Counted from the first letter of the stretch, positions 44,491 to 57,300 are shown. The stretch is DNA of 64,000 nucleotides from Aplectana chamaeleonis (GCA_029168955.1 JAPDOI010000717.1:62001-126000), one strand, 5' to 3'. The notes: generated from the sequence alone by a model not told the origin. Numbers and translations: made by a program.

Positions 44491-44974
44491 AGGCAGTGTT
44501 TACGATAATCTTCGATTTTGAGATTAATCGCTAAATCGATTGTTTGGCCCCCGAGTAGAACTGAAATGGCGAAGAAACCGAGAAAAACGCACCAGAAGGG
44601 CACGAAATCCTCAAGTATCAGCCCGCCTCTTAAGTATCAATGGAACTGTTCGTTGTGACAATGAAATCTTTGGTGGACCCGTCTTTTGCGATTCTCCATT
44701 CTGTGTTGCTCCGTTCTTCCCTTCGGGCCCTAAGTAATACTGTTTTGCCCAAAATATTCTTCCATTTTCGATTAGTCCCATTTTTTACCGGTGACAACCA
44801 CCGTGAACATGTTCATCCAACCAGACAACTAGTCCAGGCCATAGAATAATGTCAAGAAAATAAGACGAATTAGTGCGTTTCTCGCCGTTTCTTCGTGATT
44901 TTGGTAACACTTGGTTGCCAACGCATTGTTTTGAGTGGAAAACTTGGGAACGAGAATCATTGTGAACACTGCCT
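44491..44974. mobile_element. TTAA-type TIR element, group B (484 bp)
   Basis: TTAA flanks both ends (44487-44490 and 44975-44978). The termini are AGGCAGTGTTTACGAT and ATTGTGAACACTGCCT. The interior has no clear ORF. Its size equals that of group A elements, and the AGGCA start is shared. Confidence 0.87.
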
Positions 44975-44999
44975 TTAAATTAATTCTTTCATTCGAAAT

Positions 45000-45360
45000 T
45001 ATTCGATTATCGATATTCATTCATTCGAAATAGAGAATCGAATATATTCATTCATTCGTTGATTCGAAAAATTTGAAGTCGAATATATTCATTCATTCGT
45101 TTATTCGAAAAATTTGAAGTCGAATATATTCATTCATTCGTTTATTCGAAAAATTTGAAGTCGAGTATAATCATTCATTCGTTTATTCGAAAAATTTGAA
45201 GTCGAATATATTCATTCATTCGTTTATTCGAAAAATTTGAGGTCGAATATATTCATTCATTCGTTTATTCGAAAAATTTGAAGTCGAATATATTCATTCA
45301 TTCGTTTATTCGAAAAATTTGAAGTCGAATATATTCATTCATTCGTTTATTCGGTCCGTT
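45000..45360. repeat. Right array of T (41-bp unit, 8 copies)
   Basis: GAATATATTCATTCATTCG starts at 45040, 45081, 45122, 45163, 45204, 45245, 45286 and 45327, exactly 41 bp apart. Units differ at only a few positions, so the array is recent or homogenised. Confidence 0.93.
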
Positions 45361-45629
45361 TAGTCAAAAAGCACAACTATACTACCTAACTATAGTGGTT
45401 ACCACGCTTTTTTTCCAAAAAAACAGCGTCTCAACTGTGATATCGCTGTCTTCGAAGCAAAAAGATTCCCGACCCGCTTTTGCCGTTATATGTTGCACAA
45501 AACAATCGCTCTATGATGAGAGTGTCACTGGTGGTGGGGGCCGCTTACTATTTGAATGACACGGACCATACTCAAAAAATTTAAAAAATCTGAAAGAAGC
45601 GGTCGATCATATCGGGAAGTCCGCAAATT

Positions 45630-46352
45630 TTGAGTTGTTTGGTCAACATATGCTTCAAAAATGCTAATAAAAAGTTTATTTCAAGTAATGGTTCCAAGTC
45701 TTTCTACACGGATAGCCAGTTGAAAATGAATAGTTACAGGTATTATACTAAACAAGATTTAATTTACTACATTGACTACCTTCTCTTCAATAGCTACTGT
45801 TTAATCGGTAGCGTCGTTCTCAAACAGAAACAAGGGGTTCCACAAGGCGGTAGATTTAGTTCCATCCTAGCAGATTTGGTGTTATCAGTGATGGAGTTCA
45901 AATTTTCCAAAACTTTGTCTTTCGATCGTAATGTTTTATTCGAGCCATATAGATATATGGATGACCTATTAATCATTCACAACAAAACGGACAAATATAT
46001 TGAAGACCTGCTACCTGTTGTTTACAACAATTTGTTAGAGATAAAAAACCAATGGGGACAATTTTCACACCAACTACTTAGATATCAATATAAACTAGAT
46101 AGAAACAAAATTTTGACTAGTTTATACAATAAAACAGACGACTTCGATTTCCTCGTTAAAAAATTTCCGCAGTCAGATTCAGCAGTTTCCGTTATCATCA
46201 AGGGCTCAACAATACACACGGAGACCTTGAGGATACCCAATGTCTGTTCTGATGTGGGATTTTTTATTTACAAATTAAAAGAGTTGAAAAACTCACTTTT
46301 GCATAATGGACAGTTAAGTTGCATATTAAGCCAGATTACTACCGCCCCATAA
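45630..46352 (+). pseudogene. Divergent Penelope-like/unclassified reverse transcriptase fragment
   Basis: The open frame of about 240 codons, AT-rich unlike its surroundings, has LKQKQGVPQGGRFSSILADL (RT motif B), FEPYRYMDDLLII (catalytic YMDD), NNLLEIKNQW and a distal SLYNKTDDFDFLVKKFP block. This order resembles RTs I associate with atypical Penelope-like elements of invertebrates (recalled family pattern, unverified); it is clearly not the family at 4126-5275. Motif A and the N-terminus are missing, and no nuclease domain follows. The frame ends near 46350. Confidence 0.68.
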
Positions 46353-46677
46353 TTATATCTGCTATAGCAGTAGACATATAATTACAGGAAATTCGGAGAT
46401 AATTGACGATGTTGTTTTTCGGAACATCCTTAACAGAGGCATTATGTTTAGATTCAACGATAAATCTAATAGGTGAGATATTAAAAATATTCTTGATCAA
46501 ACCACACTAGAGGTTATTATTTACTTGATCAATAAGTTTAAGCTGAACGGCGCGAAAAAGCAACCGTATTATGTTTCTTTTAAACACGGAATACAGGACA
46601 AAAATAAAACCACTTCTTCATGAGAGTTACTTAAAGAAAATACTCGGAAGTTTCCATATGAAGTTGTCAAAAGGTTA

Positions 46678-46800
46678 TCATCAAGGCCTCAACAATATAC
46701 ACGGAGACCTTGAGAATAGCCAATGTCTGTTTTAAGGTGGGATTTTTTACTAATAAATCAAAAGTGTTGAAAAACTCACTTTTGCATAATGGATACTCTT
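46678..46800 (+). repeat. Second copy of the RT segment at 46197-46310
   Basis: IIKGSTIHTETLRIPNVCSD at 46194-46253 recurs here with stops and frame changes (tcaaggcctcaacaatatac, cactttgcataatgga words). The 370 bp between the two copies includes DNA that might be RT-related but is not convincing. It suggests two overlapping truncated copies or a local duplication. Confidence 0.75.
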
Positions 46801-46819
46801 CTGAATTCATTACTGTGAA

Positions 46820-47934
46820 CATAGTCAAATGTATCTATCGCAACAAAATGTTTCATATAAATTTCTTTTGCCAGATGATTATAATAACATCAGGAAAGTT
46901 CTTGCTGCTATTTTATGAGTTTTAGAGATAGTTACACTCTAAACCAGCATTTATTTGACTACCGATATGGTTTGACTTTAGCGATCCCATTTTGATTTGG
47001 ACTCATAGGTTCTTCCCCCCCCCCAATATTGGACTCCTTTTTCTTTTCTTTTTTTTCACCAATTTCTTGCCTCTTTCTTCACACGATATCCCGTGTAGCT
47101 CTTAACCAACAGTTCTCGCTCTATTTTCTGCTCTCATCGACAATTCTGTTTCTCACTGAGGAGCCTCGGCAGAATTGTTTCGTAAAGTTCGTCCGCGGGT
47201 AGAGGCGGAACGGTTTTTATCAACTTCTGTTTCCTCTGCATCTATCTTTCCATCTCTTTCTAGCAGTGAGTAAAGTGCGGTAAATAGTCCGAGTCAAAGA
47301 CTCCCCTTAATTCACACCTCCCTCGCACCTCGCCTAGGCTCCGCCTCCTTGGGACAGAACGTCCGCCACCCGCAAGAAGCAGTGTGGAATAGTGCTGGAA
47401 ATGTGAGGAGAAAACGCACCTTATTTTATGACTTCTATCTCCAACTACTTGGTTGATACTTGGCTAAGTCGTCCGGATCAGTGAACAAGGAAAAGCAGCG
47501 GAAGAGAAAATAAAGTAGCGGCGGAGGTCTTGTCACCATCGCGCTATCGATTTATAGAAGCTAGGGCTCAATGAATCCGCTTTGTGGTTCGTAATAAGTG
47601 CATTCCAAAGTTTGGGGAATAGTTGTTCAATATGCTGCTTGTAAGTGATGCGTACATCAGGCTGATGTAATGCCCAGCGTAATTTGTTCGCTGTATTTTC
47701 ACGGATTCCAACGTAGCTTGTTTGCCCCCTTATCCGTGGCACTTTTTCGCACTTTGTCGCCCGTTAATTTTCCGCGCACCATTGCAACCACCAACAATTT
47801 ATGTTTGAATTAAGTAATTGAGCCGAACATTGTTCACGCGAAGATATGTTGTTCAATAATTGCTCGCGGTGTTTTATGTCGTTCTCAAATTGTTGAAAAA
47901 GTTCTGAGTAGTTGGGATGCTGTGCTCGAAGCTT
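46820..47934. other. Noncoding region with one unassigned ORF
   Basis: 47742-47533 (minus) has 69 codons (RGQTSYVGIREN, HIEQLFPKLWNAL) with a possible upstream extension (NYSELFQQFENDIKHREQLL) after a stop. It could be a fragment of a retroelement gag-type protein, but no family was recognised. A C-run lies at 47026-47036. The rest shows nothing. Confidence 0.35.
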
Positions 47935-48210
47935 CCAATCAGGGGAAAATTTGAGGGCAAAACTTGACTTTTGACCATGTCCGGACTATACGACAGAGGT
48001 AACAGACAATGTTTCTCTGGGGTGGGGATGTTATTTGAAATGTTTAACCGGAACCTGAGGTCTGTTTCCCGGCTTTTGACAGATCACGCTAGATTACGGT
48101 GGATATACGGTAGTTAGGTCAACGTCTTAGATTTGGCTCAAAGTTTCTCTGCTTGGGTAACTCGGGATGGTGAATACTAATTTGGAGTCCTTTTGACGAT
48201 TTTCAGAATA
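47935..48210. repeat. Relic of the CAAGGGAA-family modules
   Basis: TCTCTGGGGTGGGG, CCTGAGGTCTGTTTCCCG, GATTACGGTGGATATACGGTA and GTCTTAGATTTGGCTCAAA follow the module order of 13860-14337. No TIR is visible. Confidence 0.65.
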
Positions 48211-50262
48211 TTAAAGGCTTCATGGGCGCTGGAAATCACTTTCAGGTTTTTGTGCATATGCAAATAATACGGGCTAAATACATAGGTGGCATCACCCACG
48301 AAACTCGAGGCTCTGAAAATGCGCTTCTTAAAAGTTATGGCCACCCGAAAGCCGCTGTGGGGTGGAACACCTAGCACTTCTCGGTCTATCTTCCAGCATT
48401 TATTCAAACTCAGACAAAGTGATATTGGCAGGGGACTAGCAAAAGCCCACTCTCCGCCCCATTTTCACCGATGCAGGCTCAAGGCCAATCAAGGAGCGCT
48501 GCTGCTAGGCTCACGGTCGGACGTGATTGGTCGGGGGCGTGTCTGTCCATTAGAGCTTTAGCTTCCCTTGCTGATTCGGATAGACCACCGCTCGACATCA
48601 ACTCCCTTGCTCTTGCAGAGCTAGATGAGGCATCGCGATGATGTCGTAACCCACCCATTCTGCGCTCTGGTTGGTTCGATGAGCTCACTTCCCTTGCTGC
48701 TGTCACAGTTCAGCCCCCTTTGCTGATTCCGGATTTGGAGAGGTATCCCCCTTGCTAATATTGTTTTTGAAACAGCCAATAAGAAGTTCACCTCCCTTGG
48801 TGCTCTTGTCTCTCCTATTCCCTTAAAATTCCCTTGAACTTGCAACGTCCTCCTTCCTATGACCTCTGGCCCCTTGATGTGGGTAGAGGGGTCCCGCAGC
48901 GAATTCGGACTTGCAACCCCCTTGCTGCTGGTGCAGACCAAAAAAATCGATGATATAAACCATTGATTAGCGTCGTGTGATGTCATCCTGTTCTAATCAA
49001 TCTTCGAAATTCTTTCTAATTTTCAATATTCTTCATTATTTCTGAGCAAATCCGGTTTTTGTAGGTAGGCCTTTAAAATACTCAGTTTTGTGGACATCCA
49101 TATCGTTCCCATTTAGTCCAGAGCAAAGTAATTTGATTTTATGAAGTTATTTATATGGCTTGATTTTGCAGACCTGAACAAGAATTAGGGTGCTATCGCG
49201 GCGATGGAGGGTCACTGTGGTATCGTACGTGGCCGCGCCCCTTTTTCAGCGCGGCAACGACTTTCCTGATTCTGAAGGGGGGAGGAGAACACCGGTTATG
49301 AGCTTGAATTGCGCGGCGGCACTGTTAAATGGGCTTGGCCAAATACGATACTACAGTAGCCCCCCCCCTCGCTGCGATAGCTTTAGAATTGTGTCAAAGT
49401 CTTGCCCAGTCGTGTCGTGTCAATGTGTCCAGTCGTGTCAATGTCTTATGTTGACTTGTCTTTGTCTTGACACAACTGGACCTGTCAACTGACGCTTCCC
49501 GAAGACTCGGAATGCACTCGGTTCCGTCCGCTAACTTGACTTCATTGATCAATCACTCGTTGTGTCTTTTCTTATCTTTTGTCTTGTGTGTACCTTTGAG
49601 AGTTTCTGCGAGTCTAAAGAAGTTTAGCTTAATTAGGAATCGCAATCTGGTCGCCACCAATATCATACAGACCACCGACGAAGCTGCCTTTTTTGAGATC
49701 GTTGTAGTAGCTGGTTACCAGGTTACCAGAAATAAACTTGAATTAAATTCTAAAGGTTTGAAATGAACTCAGATTTTTTAGGAATTCAAAGAAATTAGAA
49801 ATTTTTGTAATTCAAAAAATTGAAAAGTTTCATACTGAATTCGAATTACAAATGTATGAAATTCGGAAAAAATCAGAATTTCAATGTTAGAAATAAACTT
49901 GAGTTAAATTCATATTTTTCAAAAAAGTCGCAGAAAGAGCGATTTCGCGACTTTCACAATTTGTATAATAAATTTTCAAAAATAAGCACTGCTGAGTAGA
50001 GCCTAGCTTGGTCAGATGAGTTCGGATGGAGCAAGCAGCGGAGCGGTCGGTCATGGCAAAATACAGCAATTGTAAAGAGGATTTGACATGATAAGCCGGA
50101 TAAACCCTACTTCGATCGGCTCAGAATGAGGGAGATAAGCTATACACTCGAGGGCGCATCATTTTTTCCTAGTTAGCTCTCATGAGAAGACCACATGGAG
50201 AGGAGTGAGCTTTGCGGGTGGTTTTTGTGATAGTCCTGGAAGACTAGTTAAGGGCTCCATAG
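48211..50262. other. Noncoding region, no gene recognised
   Basis: 49390-49470 is built of GTGTCAATGT and CAGTCGTGTC words. 49740-49930 is AT-rich with GAATTC-like words. Several short ORFs on both strands lack domains. No TIR pair was found. Confidence 0.4.
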
Positions 50263-50290
50263 TATACATGGGCATTCGACACGAGTTTTC

Positions 50291-50752
50291 GAATGAATGA
50301 ATAATTCGAGTACGGCCATTTCAAAAATTCCGAATAAATGAATACATTCGAATAATGCCTTTTAAAAAATCCCGAATAAATGAATACATTCGAATAATGC
50401 CTTTTAAAAAATCCCGAATAAATGAATATATTCGAATAAGGCGTTTTCAAAATTCCCGAATAAATGAATATATTCGAATAAGGCTTTTTCGAAATTCCCG
50501 AATAAATGAATATATTCGAATAAGGCGTTTTCAAAATTCCCGAATAAATGAATACATTCGAATAATACCTTTTCAAAATTCCCTAATAAATGAATACATT
50601 CGAATAATGCCTTTCAAAAAATCCCGAATAAATGAATACATTCGAATAAAGCTTTTTCAAAATTTCCGAATGAATGAATACATTCGAATAAGGCGTTTTC
50701 AAAATTCCCGAATAAATGAATATATTCGAAAAGTCGACCAACTATTCGAATA
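50291..50752. repeat. Left array of V (exact 42-bp unit, 11 copies)
   Basis: CGAATAAATGAATAYATTCG starts at 50291, 50332, then every 42 bp (50374, 50416, 50458, 50500, 50542, 50584, 50626, 50668, 50710). Because 42 is divisible by 3, both strands stay open and give 14-residue repeats (NEYIRI...); these are not considered proteins. Confidence 0.95.
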
Positions 50753-50869
50753 TTCGACATTTCGAAATCAAGGTCAATGTCACCCCGGAACTTCGACTTC
50801 CGGAGAAACTAGGAGACTGTTTTTATCGTGAACTACCTTCAAGACGGGGAATGTTTTCATCGTGAACTA

Positions 50870-51640
50870 CCTTCAAGACGGGGAACACTAACAAGGAAAC
50901 TACTAATAGCCAAAGTTGCAGTCCCACATAAACTGTACTTTTCTAGAACCACTTTGAACGTAGGGCCCGAACATGCCCTTCACAGCTGCCTAGTCACTCT
51001 GAAAAAAATTGTAATAGGCATTCTTCCGTTTCGCATACCTATTGTACCATCCGAAAACGCATACTGATCTTTCGAGATGCTGAAAACGGTCATTCGTGTT
51101 CAGCGCACAAAACAACCCCCTGGACAAAGCGTGGGCAAAAGCACTTTTTCCAGAGCTTCCACGAAGTGATACCATTTCCCACATGTACCACTTTTCGGTT
51201 GAGCGTTAACTCAAATCAAGTAGGGCTTCAGAAAGTGTTGAAGAAAAACATTCCAGATTTGACCTTATATTCCCCTAGAGGTGGTGGTGGTGGGGGGATT
51301 GGGGTGCTGATCACGAAGCTGAGGTTTCTTTGTCGATTGTCGACTGAATTCGTTCAAAGCTTCTCATCGGGAGGGAAATTTGATGGCAAAATGCGACTTT
51401 TGACGTTTTCCGGAGCGCTACGATGTTGCTCAAATTGTTTCCTTGAGGGTTCTTTGAGAGTGATCAACGCGTATCTGATGCAGTATATCGATTTTTTGAC
51501 AGCTTGCGGTAGATTACGGTGGGTATGCGGTAGTTTGATTAAAGTCTCGGATTTGACTCAAAATTGCTATGCGGAGGTAATTCGGGGTGCTGAATGCGAA
51601 TTCCGTCGATTATGGTTGAGAGATCGCCGCGACGAACACA
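50870..51640. repeat. CAAGGGAA-family relic inside V
   Basis: tgtacttttctagaaccact, cacagctgcctag and the TTACGGTGGGTATGCGG and GGGGTGCTGATCACGAAG modules follow 13730-14337 in order. A degenerate TIR (caaggaaacta at 50893) may mark the left end; the right end is replaced near 51640 by a hairpin-arm word and repeat W. Confidence 0.65.
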
Positions 51641-51749
51641 CGTGGCACGCACGCAAGCTTCAACTTGCCAACTTCCTGCGTATTCAGTGCTAAAAACGAT
51701 GGGATAAACGGTCGCTGCTGCCTGTTTAGGAGGCCCCAACTTAAATGGC

Positions 51750-52290
51750 TCGAAATAAGTCGCAGGTAACTTAGATATCAGCTTAGATATGTTACAAGTA
51801 ACTTGTTTTCGATTTCTGAGAGGATACTGGGTGCAGTGCGCCTCCGATATGTTCCATGTAACTCAAACGGCACAATATAAGTCGCAAGTAACTTAAATCG
51901 ACCAAGAAGATGTTTCCAAGGGAAATGTACGACGCACTCGCGGGGTCAGGTTTACGACTGGCGTTGATGTTGGTTCAACTACCCTAGTTTGAGGTACTTG
52001 GCCCCACACCAGCATGGGAGGCCCTGCACAGCATTCTTTCGCGTAGTTTGTGGTCTGGAACACGCTCTCTGCGTCGCGTGTCGTCTGCGTCACGTTATGG
52101 CCTTCATAATGTAAATATAAATGTATGTTAGATGTAACATAAGTGTAACTTACATGTAATATAAATTTAAGTTGCATGTAACATTAATGTATGTTACACG
52201 TAATATAAATGTAAGTAACTTGAGACATTCAAGTAAGTTACAGTTATATTACAAGTAACTTGTTTTGATTTTTCTGAGTACCAGTCCGGC
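51750..52290. repeat. GTAACTT-rich repeat W, copy 2
   Basis: TTACAAGTAACTTGTTTT occurs at 51791 and again at 52248 in the same orientation. Between 52110 and 52250 ATGTAACATAA and GTAACTTACATG words alternate. The central block matches copy 1 in reverse. Confidence 0.6.
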
Positions 52291-52489
52291 CTGTTGCGGC
52301 AACTTCGGATACCACCGCCCCTAATCAATATGTGTTCGTGCTTGTGTACAGCGCGCAACGGCAGACCTGCACACAAGAACGAACAGCGGAAATGTTACTC
52401 ACAAAAATGGATAGCTCAATTTGCGAAAAGATTCTTTGAAGGGATTCTGTTTTAAAGGAAATAGGTCTTGTCTAATTCGAATGTGAGGC

Positions 52490-52912
52490 ACTTTTTTCCG
52501 AATATTGGAATAAATCCGAAATTTAAATTTTCGAGTAAATCGAATATTCGAATAAATCCAAATTATGAATTCTCGAATAAATCGAATATTCGAATAAATC
52601 GAAAATTGAAGTTCTCGAATAAATCGAATATTCGAATAAATCCAAAATTGAAATTCCCGAATAAATCGAATATTCGAATAAATCCAAAATTTAAATTTTT
52701 GAATAAATCGAATATTCGAATAAATCCAAAAATTCAATTCTCGAATAAATCGAATATTCGAATAAATCCAAAATTTCAATCCTCGATTAAATCGAATATT
52801 CGAATAAATCCAAATTTTAAATTCCCGAATAAATCGAATATTCGAATAAACCACAAAATTGAAATTCCCGAATGAATCGAATATTCGATTACTCGAATAT
52901 TCGAATTATTCG
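52490..52912. repeat. Right array of V (42-bp unit, about 10 copies)
   Basis: GAATAAATCGAATATTCGAA starts at 52533, 52575, 52617, 52659, 52701, 52743, 52785 and 52827, each 42 bp apart, then 52870 at 43 bp. The unit spacer (TCCAAAATTGAAATTCCC and variants) differs from the left array. Confidence 0.95.
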
Positions 52913-53050
52913 AATATTATTCGAATAATTATTCGATTCGGTCCCAAGTCTACTCCATAGCATCGGTAACCCGCGAGCGGTTGCATCGAGGTCGCCGCAG
53001 GTCGCGCGCGGCGCAGCTATCCTGCCCGAGACGAAGATTTGCATGATTAA

Positions 53051-53529
53051 AGGCAGCAGACACGCTCAAAATTGATATCAATTTTATGGATTAATTTGAA
53101 GGTCTGTTAGTATTCAGAAATAATGAAAAAGACGAAAACAAATCGACGGAAATCAAGATATAACGGTACGCTCTATATCAGCCTAGAAATGGACGAGTTG
53201 TACGGCACTGGCTGAAATAGCGGAGCTAGCAACAAATTTGTTGGGATAACGACGCTAATGTACTCGTACTTCCCTTTCTGGAACGCTTACGCCGTTAGAA
53301 GCCTAAAAAGTAATCTAAAGTGGCCGCAATCGAGCATTGAATACCTGTATGGAGACGCGGAGCCCGTATCGAAGGGCGGAGCAAGGATGATTTCGTGACT
53401 GACTACGGCTCAAATACGGTCATTTGGACTCGTTTTTAACGCTTGCAACTTCGTGAGGGCTCTTCTAGGGCCTGCACGACCCCACTAATGTAGGTATCTC
53501 AACAACCTTTTCGAGCGTGTCTGCTGCCT
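53051..53529. mobile_element. TTAA-type TIR element, third subfamily (479 bp)
   Basis: TTAA flanks both ends (53047-53050 and 53530-53533). The termini are AGGCAGCAGACACGCTC and its complement. The size and AGGCA start match groups A and B. There is no ORF of note. Confidence 0.88.
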
Positions 53530-53533
53530 TTAA

Positions 53534-54425
53534 AAATGCAGTTTCATGGGTATTAATGTGGTAGAAATCTCTAATAGAATTTTTTTTCGGGAAGGATTGC
53601 ATCTGTGAATTTAGCAGAAATACGGAACTGGACCTACATGTCCCCCTAACTAGTTTCATACCGAGATTAGGCATAACCTCCCTTGCTAATATACTATAGC
53701 TTTTGAACACCCCTTGCTCTCCGAGGATGACTCCCTTTGAAAAAATTGCGAGTCTTTGCAGGCCCCTTGTGTTTGGAACATAGTCCCCTTTCTAAAATCT
53801 ACGACTCGATGCTCTGTGAATTTTTCACCTCTCTTGAAGGCTCATGCAATAGGCCTGTGAACGCCCCCCCCCCTTCTCATCAGCAAATGAATTACTTAAC
53901 CCTTGCGCATGTCCTGCTAGCCGCTTGCTGATATGGAAATGCTTGAGTCGATAGGCATGGTAGGCCCCCATACTCCTCGGACATGGTTTCTTAGCTAGAA
54001 ACGCCCTAAATATTCCATATTAAGGCTTATGGCGAAAATGTGGTGAACTCGAAGGCGATCGTCGCGTCGAGCGTGCACTTATGGCGTGATACGCGACAAA
54101 CGCTCTTCAATCTCAGCTTCTCGTGGTACTTTTTCTGAGGTGTTAACAGTGTGACGATTTCAGACTTCAAATTCACCTGTACATGAGTTTGAAGTCATTC
54201 GGTAGAAGCATGTCGCGAACCCTTGCCATAGCATTTAGAATAGTATGCATTGGGCTTATACAAGAACTTGAAAGGCAAGACGATGTTCTTGTCAGTGATC
54301 TCAACTTCATTGTCGAGCCTGCTACCAATCTGTCGATCATGGGTGGATCGCAGGGTTGGTTGGGTTTTTGGCGTGGATGGAACACTCGGTCGGGCACGGC
54401 AACGACAGCGCCTCCTGCCACTACG
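53534..54425. other. Noncoding region, no gene recognised
   Basis: A C-run lies at 53867-53874. Small ORFs at 53737-53931 and 54183-54420 have no domain. TTAAG/CTTGC-type words are scattered. Confidence 0.4.
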
Positions 54426-54433
54426 CTACAGGC

Positions 54434-54802
54434 TATAGTTGTACAATTTCGAAAAAAATGTCGAACGAACGAAAATCGAAATTTTTTCGTTCGAAATCTT
54501 TTCGAACGAACGAGAAATGAAAAAATTTCGTTCGAAAAGATTTCGAACAAACGAAAATCGTAAAATTTTCGTTCGAAAAAATTTCGAACGAACGAAAAAT
54601 GAAAAAATTTCGTTCGAAAAAAATTCGAACGAACGAAATTTGAAAAAATTTCGTTCGACGAAATTTCGAACGAAAATTGAGAATTTTTTGTTCGAAAAAA
54701 TTTCGAACGAACGAAATTTGAAAAAAAAATCATTCGACGAAATTTCGAACGAACGAAAACGAACGAAAAAAATTTCGAAAATTTCGTTCGTGTACAACTA
54801 TA
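54434..54802. mobile_element. hAT-like element S (369 bp), almost entirely a 41-bp array
   Basis: The ends are TATAGTTGTACA and TGTACAACTATA with a perfect 8-bp duplication ctacaggc (54426-54433 and 54803-54810). The interior is TTCGAACGAACGAAAA-type units at 54463, 54504, 54545, 54586, 54627 and 54668 (41 bp), then 54705 and 54747. Its ends match element T (TATAGTTGTGCT), so it is a minimal member of the same group. Confidence 0.92.
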
Positions 54803-54924
54803 CTACAGGCACCTGAGTCACCTTTGAAAATTTCAATACGCCGGCAAGTTTTTCTGACCAAGGATAATTGTAATTAATTTTGCTTTATAAAGAATTGTTG
54901 AGGATTGGAGCACTCGTGTGCATA

Positions 54925-55203
54925 CTGTGCTTCTCTGGGCCAAATTCCTTTCCGCAATTGCGTCTCGACATGCTTTGCGGCCGCGCGCTTTCGAGCTCAA
55001 AGAGTTTCCGGCGCCGCAGCCGCCGATCTGTTGACTCGAGATGGGTTTTAGAAACTGGAAACTAAACAAAATTGAATAAAACTGTATAAAAAAGCCATAT
55101 CGAGTCGGCTTTGGCGCTGGAAACTCGACTGACTCGAGCGCGTGCGGCCGTAAAGCGTGTCGAGACGCAATTGCGGACCGGAATTTGGCCCAGAGAAGTA
55201 CAG
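54925..55203. mobile_element. MITE X copy 2 (279 bp)
   Basis: The ends are CTGTGCTTCTCTGGGCC and GGCCCAGAGAAGTACAG with TA on both sides (54923-54924 and 55204-55205). Length and internal words (GCGTCTCGACAYGC, GAGTCGGCTT) match copy 1 at 13260-13538. Confidence 0.88.
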
Positions 55204-55205
55204 TA

Positions 55206-57300
<2,095 letters not shown>

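Larger units (their letters stand above)
33437..45381. mobile_element. hAT-like element T with 41-bp subterminal arrays
   Basis: The ends are TATAGTTGTGCT on both sides (12 matching bases) with the perfect 8-bp duplication ctacctaa (33429-33436 and 45382-45389). The reconstruction of U independently confirms the duplication. T spans 11.9 kb because of nested elements c, Q, d and a TTAA element; about 2.7 kb is its own. Left and right subterminal zones (33437-33480 plus 38248-38460, and about 45000-45360) are TTCGAA-rich arrays with a 41-bp period. No transposase frame was seen. Confidence 0.85.
33078..45394. mobile_element. hAT-like MITE U (about 364 bp before being split by T)
   Basis: The left end is TATAGTTACTCCCGAATAAT and the right end, read inward, is TATAGTTAGGTAGGCCTGAA. 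Both lead into the same GAATAATTTCGAATAAT block. The 8-bp duplication gtggttac flanks it (33070-33077 and 45395-45402). Element T is inserted five bases before the right end, so U survives as 33078-33436 plus 45390-45394. A palindrome at 33218-33297 lies inside. Confidence 0.85.
50263..52952. mobile_element. hAT-like element V with 42-bp arrays at both ends
   Basis: The left end is TATACATGGGCA and the right end, read inward, is TAGACTTGGGAC. The perfect 8-bp duplication ctccatag flanks it (50255-50262 and 52953-52960). The left array (50291-50752) and the right array (52490-52912) both have a 42-bp period but different unit sequences. The 1.7-kb middle holds CAAGGGAA-family relics (50880-51640) and repeat W copy 2 (51750-52290). 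No transposase is present. Confidence 0.85.

Noticed and set aside
50355..50831. Long ORFs on both strands with 14-residue repeats (also 52399-52875, 54173-54816, 40146-40464)
   Set aside because: The frames are open only because the DNA unit is 42 bp (or close to it) and lacks stops; both strands are open at once and no start or domain is present.
50291..52912. CRISPR-like repeat arrays
   Set aside because: Units are joined without unique spacers, lie in a eukaryotic TE context and are bounded by TIRs and target duplications.
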